NCBI GenBank assembly: GCA_934120635.1
Contig: CAKOUR010000004.1
Coordinates: 1-64,000 of the forward strand
DNA from: an uncultured Bacilli bacterium
Lineage (GTDB): Bacteria > Bacillota_I > Bacilli_A > RF39 > UBA660
DNA: 64,000 nucleotides
Reading direction: 5' to 3'
This document shows positions 62,190 through 64,000 of this stretch, piece after piece. The notes beneath the pieces were generated by a model that saw nothing but the letters and a program-made list of their open reading frames with translations, had not been told where the DNA came from and made no database searches. The first letter of the stretch is position 1. Each line of letters begins with the position of its first letter. Made by a program: the position numbers and the translations under genes.

Positions 62190-64000
62190 TGAATAAAAAG
62201 TTTAAAGCCGTTTTATTTAGTATGATAACCTTAATTATCATTGCCGCAGCTGGTGTCTTTGCGGTAAAAGCCCTAGATAATAAGGACGAAGGAAAAATCA
62301 GTCTAAATAAAACTGCCTCAAAAGAAGACGATACATATGGCAGAAGCGCTGATGTTGTATTAGATGTTTCTGCAAGTAAATTTACAAAGTCAACCACCGT
62401 AGATGTTGTCTTAGTATTAGACCGCTCTGCTAGTATGGATGGTCAAAAAATGCGGGACACAAAAGCAGCAGCAACATCATTAGTAAAAAAATTATTGAAA
62501 AACAATACTGATCCAAAAAATCCTATAGTAAAAGTAGGAATTGTAACTTACGGAACAGATGTTATTGATTCTTATGAAGAAAGTGGAATTTTTCCTTGGG
62601 ATGATAAGAAAGTTTATCAAACAACTTCCACCACGTTATCATCAATAGAAAGTGAAGTAACCACTTTGATTAACAATATTCCAGATGCTGTAGGTTCTGC
62701 AGCAACGAATATTGATGCTGGACTAGAAAGAGCAAATACACTTTTAACAGGATCGACCGCTAATCAGAAAGCTGTTATCTTACTAAGTGATGGAATACCA
62801 ACGAAGTTTAACTATAAAGGAGAAAATTATGGTACCGGAAATTCTGATGATAAAGACTGCGTTGAAAAGGAATACTGGGGTTACTGGGGTGATAAATGTA
62901 CTAAAGAAATAAGACCATCAGAAGCAGCAAAAGAAGAAGCTAATAATTTAAAGGAAAAAGGAGTAACCATCTATACCGTAGGATTTGATGTTAAAAAAGA
63001 TAGTTCTGCTGCTAAATTTTTACAAGAAGTATCCACTTCTAAAGAAGTAAATGGAATCCCCATTTACCCTAACTTCTATTTAGCGAAAGATAAGAATGAT
63101 TTGGAACAAGAATTTGATAATATTTTAGTATCCATTACAACCGTTGCTACCAATGTTGTTGTAACAGATACTATTCCACTTGGGTTCAAATTAAATGAAG
63201 AAAAATTAAAAGAAAAATATGGTAATGCCGTTAGCGTGTCAAAAAACGATAAAGGTGAGGAAGTAATTACTTGGAAAATTGGTGAATTAAAAGTAGGAAC
63301 AAATCCAAAACTAACATATACTGTAGATGCAGATAAAGACTACTATGGAGCAATGTACACCAATGAAAGTGCAACCTTAACCGGTAAAGCTGCCTCTGGT
63401 AACCCAGCTTATCCAGATGGAGAAATAAAAGAAACTTTCCCTAAACCAGTTGTTGCTATCCCCGCTGTTACAGAGGATGATAGTTACATTGCAAAATTAG
63501 GAGAAACAAAAACGATTACAGAAACAGAAGGCATTTTATCTAACGATCACATCAAAAATCGTCTAACAGATGACAATGCAACCGTAACTGATGAAATAGA
63601 AGTAAGTAAAACAGCAAATTCTTGTGGTAAGTTAACCGTAAATAACGATGGTTCTCTAAAATATACTCCAGATTCATCATGTCTTGGAAAAGACGTAGAA
63701 TTTGATTATGTAATTAAATCTACCGTAAAAGTCAATGGAGAGACAAAAGAAGTAATCAGTAATACTTCAAAGATTAAATTTACGGTTACCAAAGATGAGC
63801 CAAAAGTTACCAATCCAAAAGTAGAAAAAACAAACGCTAATGGAGAAGTCACAACTTCTATTACTGATCCATTTTCTTACAATATTAAGTATATTGCGAC
63901 ATTGAAAGATCATATTGGTACAGCAACCGTTACGATTGTTGACGCATTACCATATGAAATTGATGAATCTAAATCTAATTTAGATGGTGGTGATTACAAC
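62189..64000 (+). CDS. VWA-domain surface adhesin or pilus-tip protein, truncated by window end
   Basis: The first 604 codons are open. A signal helix (about 5-25) is followed by a von Willebrand A domain with the metal site DRSAS near residue 78, a conserved VILLSDG segment and an inserted loop with two Cys (DCVEKEYWGYWGDKC). After it come DUF11/Cna-like beta domains (VATNVVVTDTIPLGF, ATVTIVDALPYEI). Such proteins are adhesive tips of sortase-assembled pili. AAGGAGGG seven bases before ATG 62189 sets the start. Linked to the sortase upstream. Higher C content at third positions suggests acquisition by transfer. Confidence 0.88.
   Translation, partial: MNKKFKAVLFSMITLIIIAAAGVFAVKALDNKDEGKISLNKTASKEDDTYGRSADVVLDVSASKFTKSTTVDVVLVLDRSASMDGQKMRDTKAAATSLVKKLLKNNTDPKNPIVKVGIVTYGTDVIDSYEESGIFPWDDKKVYQTTSTTLSSIESEVTTLINNIPDAVGSAATNIDAGLERANTLLTGSTANQKAVILLSDGIPTKFNYKGENYGTGNSDDKDCVEKEYWGYWGDKCTKEIRPSEAAKEEANNLKEKGVTIYTVGFDVKKDSSAAKFLQEVSTSKEVNGIPIYPNFYLAKDKNDLEQEFDNILVSITTVATNVVVTDTIPLGFKLNEEKLKEKYGNAVSVSKNDKGEEVITWKIGELKVGTNPKLTYTVDADKDYYGAMYTNESATLTGKAASGNPAYPDGEIKETFPKPVVAIPAVTEDDSYIAKLGETKTITETEGILSNDHIKNRLTDDNATVTDEIEVSKTANSCGKLTVNNDGSLKYTPDSSCLGKDVEFDYVIKSTVKVNGETKEVISNTSKIKFTVTKDEPKVTNPKVEKTNANGEVTTSITDPFSYNIKYIATLKDHIGTATVTIVDALPYEIDESKSNLDGGDYN

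Noticed and set aside
1..64000. A Mycoplasma-type genetic code (TGA as tryptophan), considered because of the very high AT content
   Set aside because: TGA ends nrnA, ftsA, the serine recombinase and other genes exactly where family lengths predict, and tryptophan is encoded by TGG.

Overview
The window is an AT-rich stretch of a Gram-positive, endospore-forming bacterium (Bacillota). TGA is used as an ordinary stop codon, so this is not a Mycoplasma-type code. Evidence for sporulation: a complete gerA-type germinant receptor operon, an intact sigK with a pro-sequence, a candidate sigma-G promoter in front of the ger operon, a candidate sigma-K promoter in front of a coat-like gene, and a YdcC/GerS-type sporulation lipoprotein. 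The housekeeping gene sequences look like those of uncultured gut Bacilli/Erysipelotrichia-like lineages; that placement is inference.

Layout. 1-1 kb: edge of an IS3-like element and a decayed gene. 1-11 kb: an unknown lipoprotein and a membrane protein, then rbfA-nrnA-truB, ftsA-ftsZ, rpoZ with a pseudopilin, a lipoprotein, an acidic protein, DUF948 and YtxH proteins, and a MITE-like repeat. 11-15 kb (minus strand): gerA-gerC-gerB. 15-24 kb: a secreted protein, a divergent GH31 glycosidase, a T-box leader with leuS, rpsB-tsf. 24-26 kb: unknown protein, DUF378 protein. 49.9-60.8 kb: Ca-type P-ATPase, coat-like protein, secG, tRNA-Ala and tRNA-Pro, thioredoxin-like protein, PH-domain protein, topA, sigK, MTA/SAH nucleosidase-like protein, Mbeg1-like hydrolase. 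61.4-64 kb: class B sortase and a VWA-domain surface adhesin with different codon use, probably acquired.

The main discovery is a 22,035-bp element (26755-48789) inserted inside a YdcC/GerS-like lipoprotein gene. The 5' part of the gene (26476-26756, with signal peptide and lipobox) and the 3' part (48792-49752) are separated by the element, whose last gene is a large serine recombinase ending inside the right attachment site. Joining the ends at the shared GT dinucleotide restores a continuous 413-codon reading frame across a conserved part of the protein, and the joined element ends form a near-perfect 40-bp palindrome (attP). This is the architecture of the skin element of sigK and other sporulation-gene intervening elements, here in a different gene, while sigK in the same window is uninterrupted.

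The element carries no recognisable phage or conjugation genes. Its cargo is envelope-directed: a membrane-bound XRE regulator with two ABC ATPase-permease fusions, a PlsC/acyl-ligase/PlsC lipid cassette, a protein made of three RNA-polymerase-alpha-CTD-like repeats, a frameshifted SH3/GH25 lysozyme-like gene, a papain-like protease with a dockerin next to a membrane-anchored cohesin protein, and a DUF3592/DUF2207/LemA group. If the element is excised in the mother cell during sporulation, the lipoprotein would be restored only in that terminal cell while the cargo stays in the spore genome.
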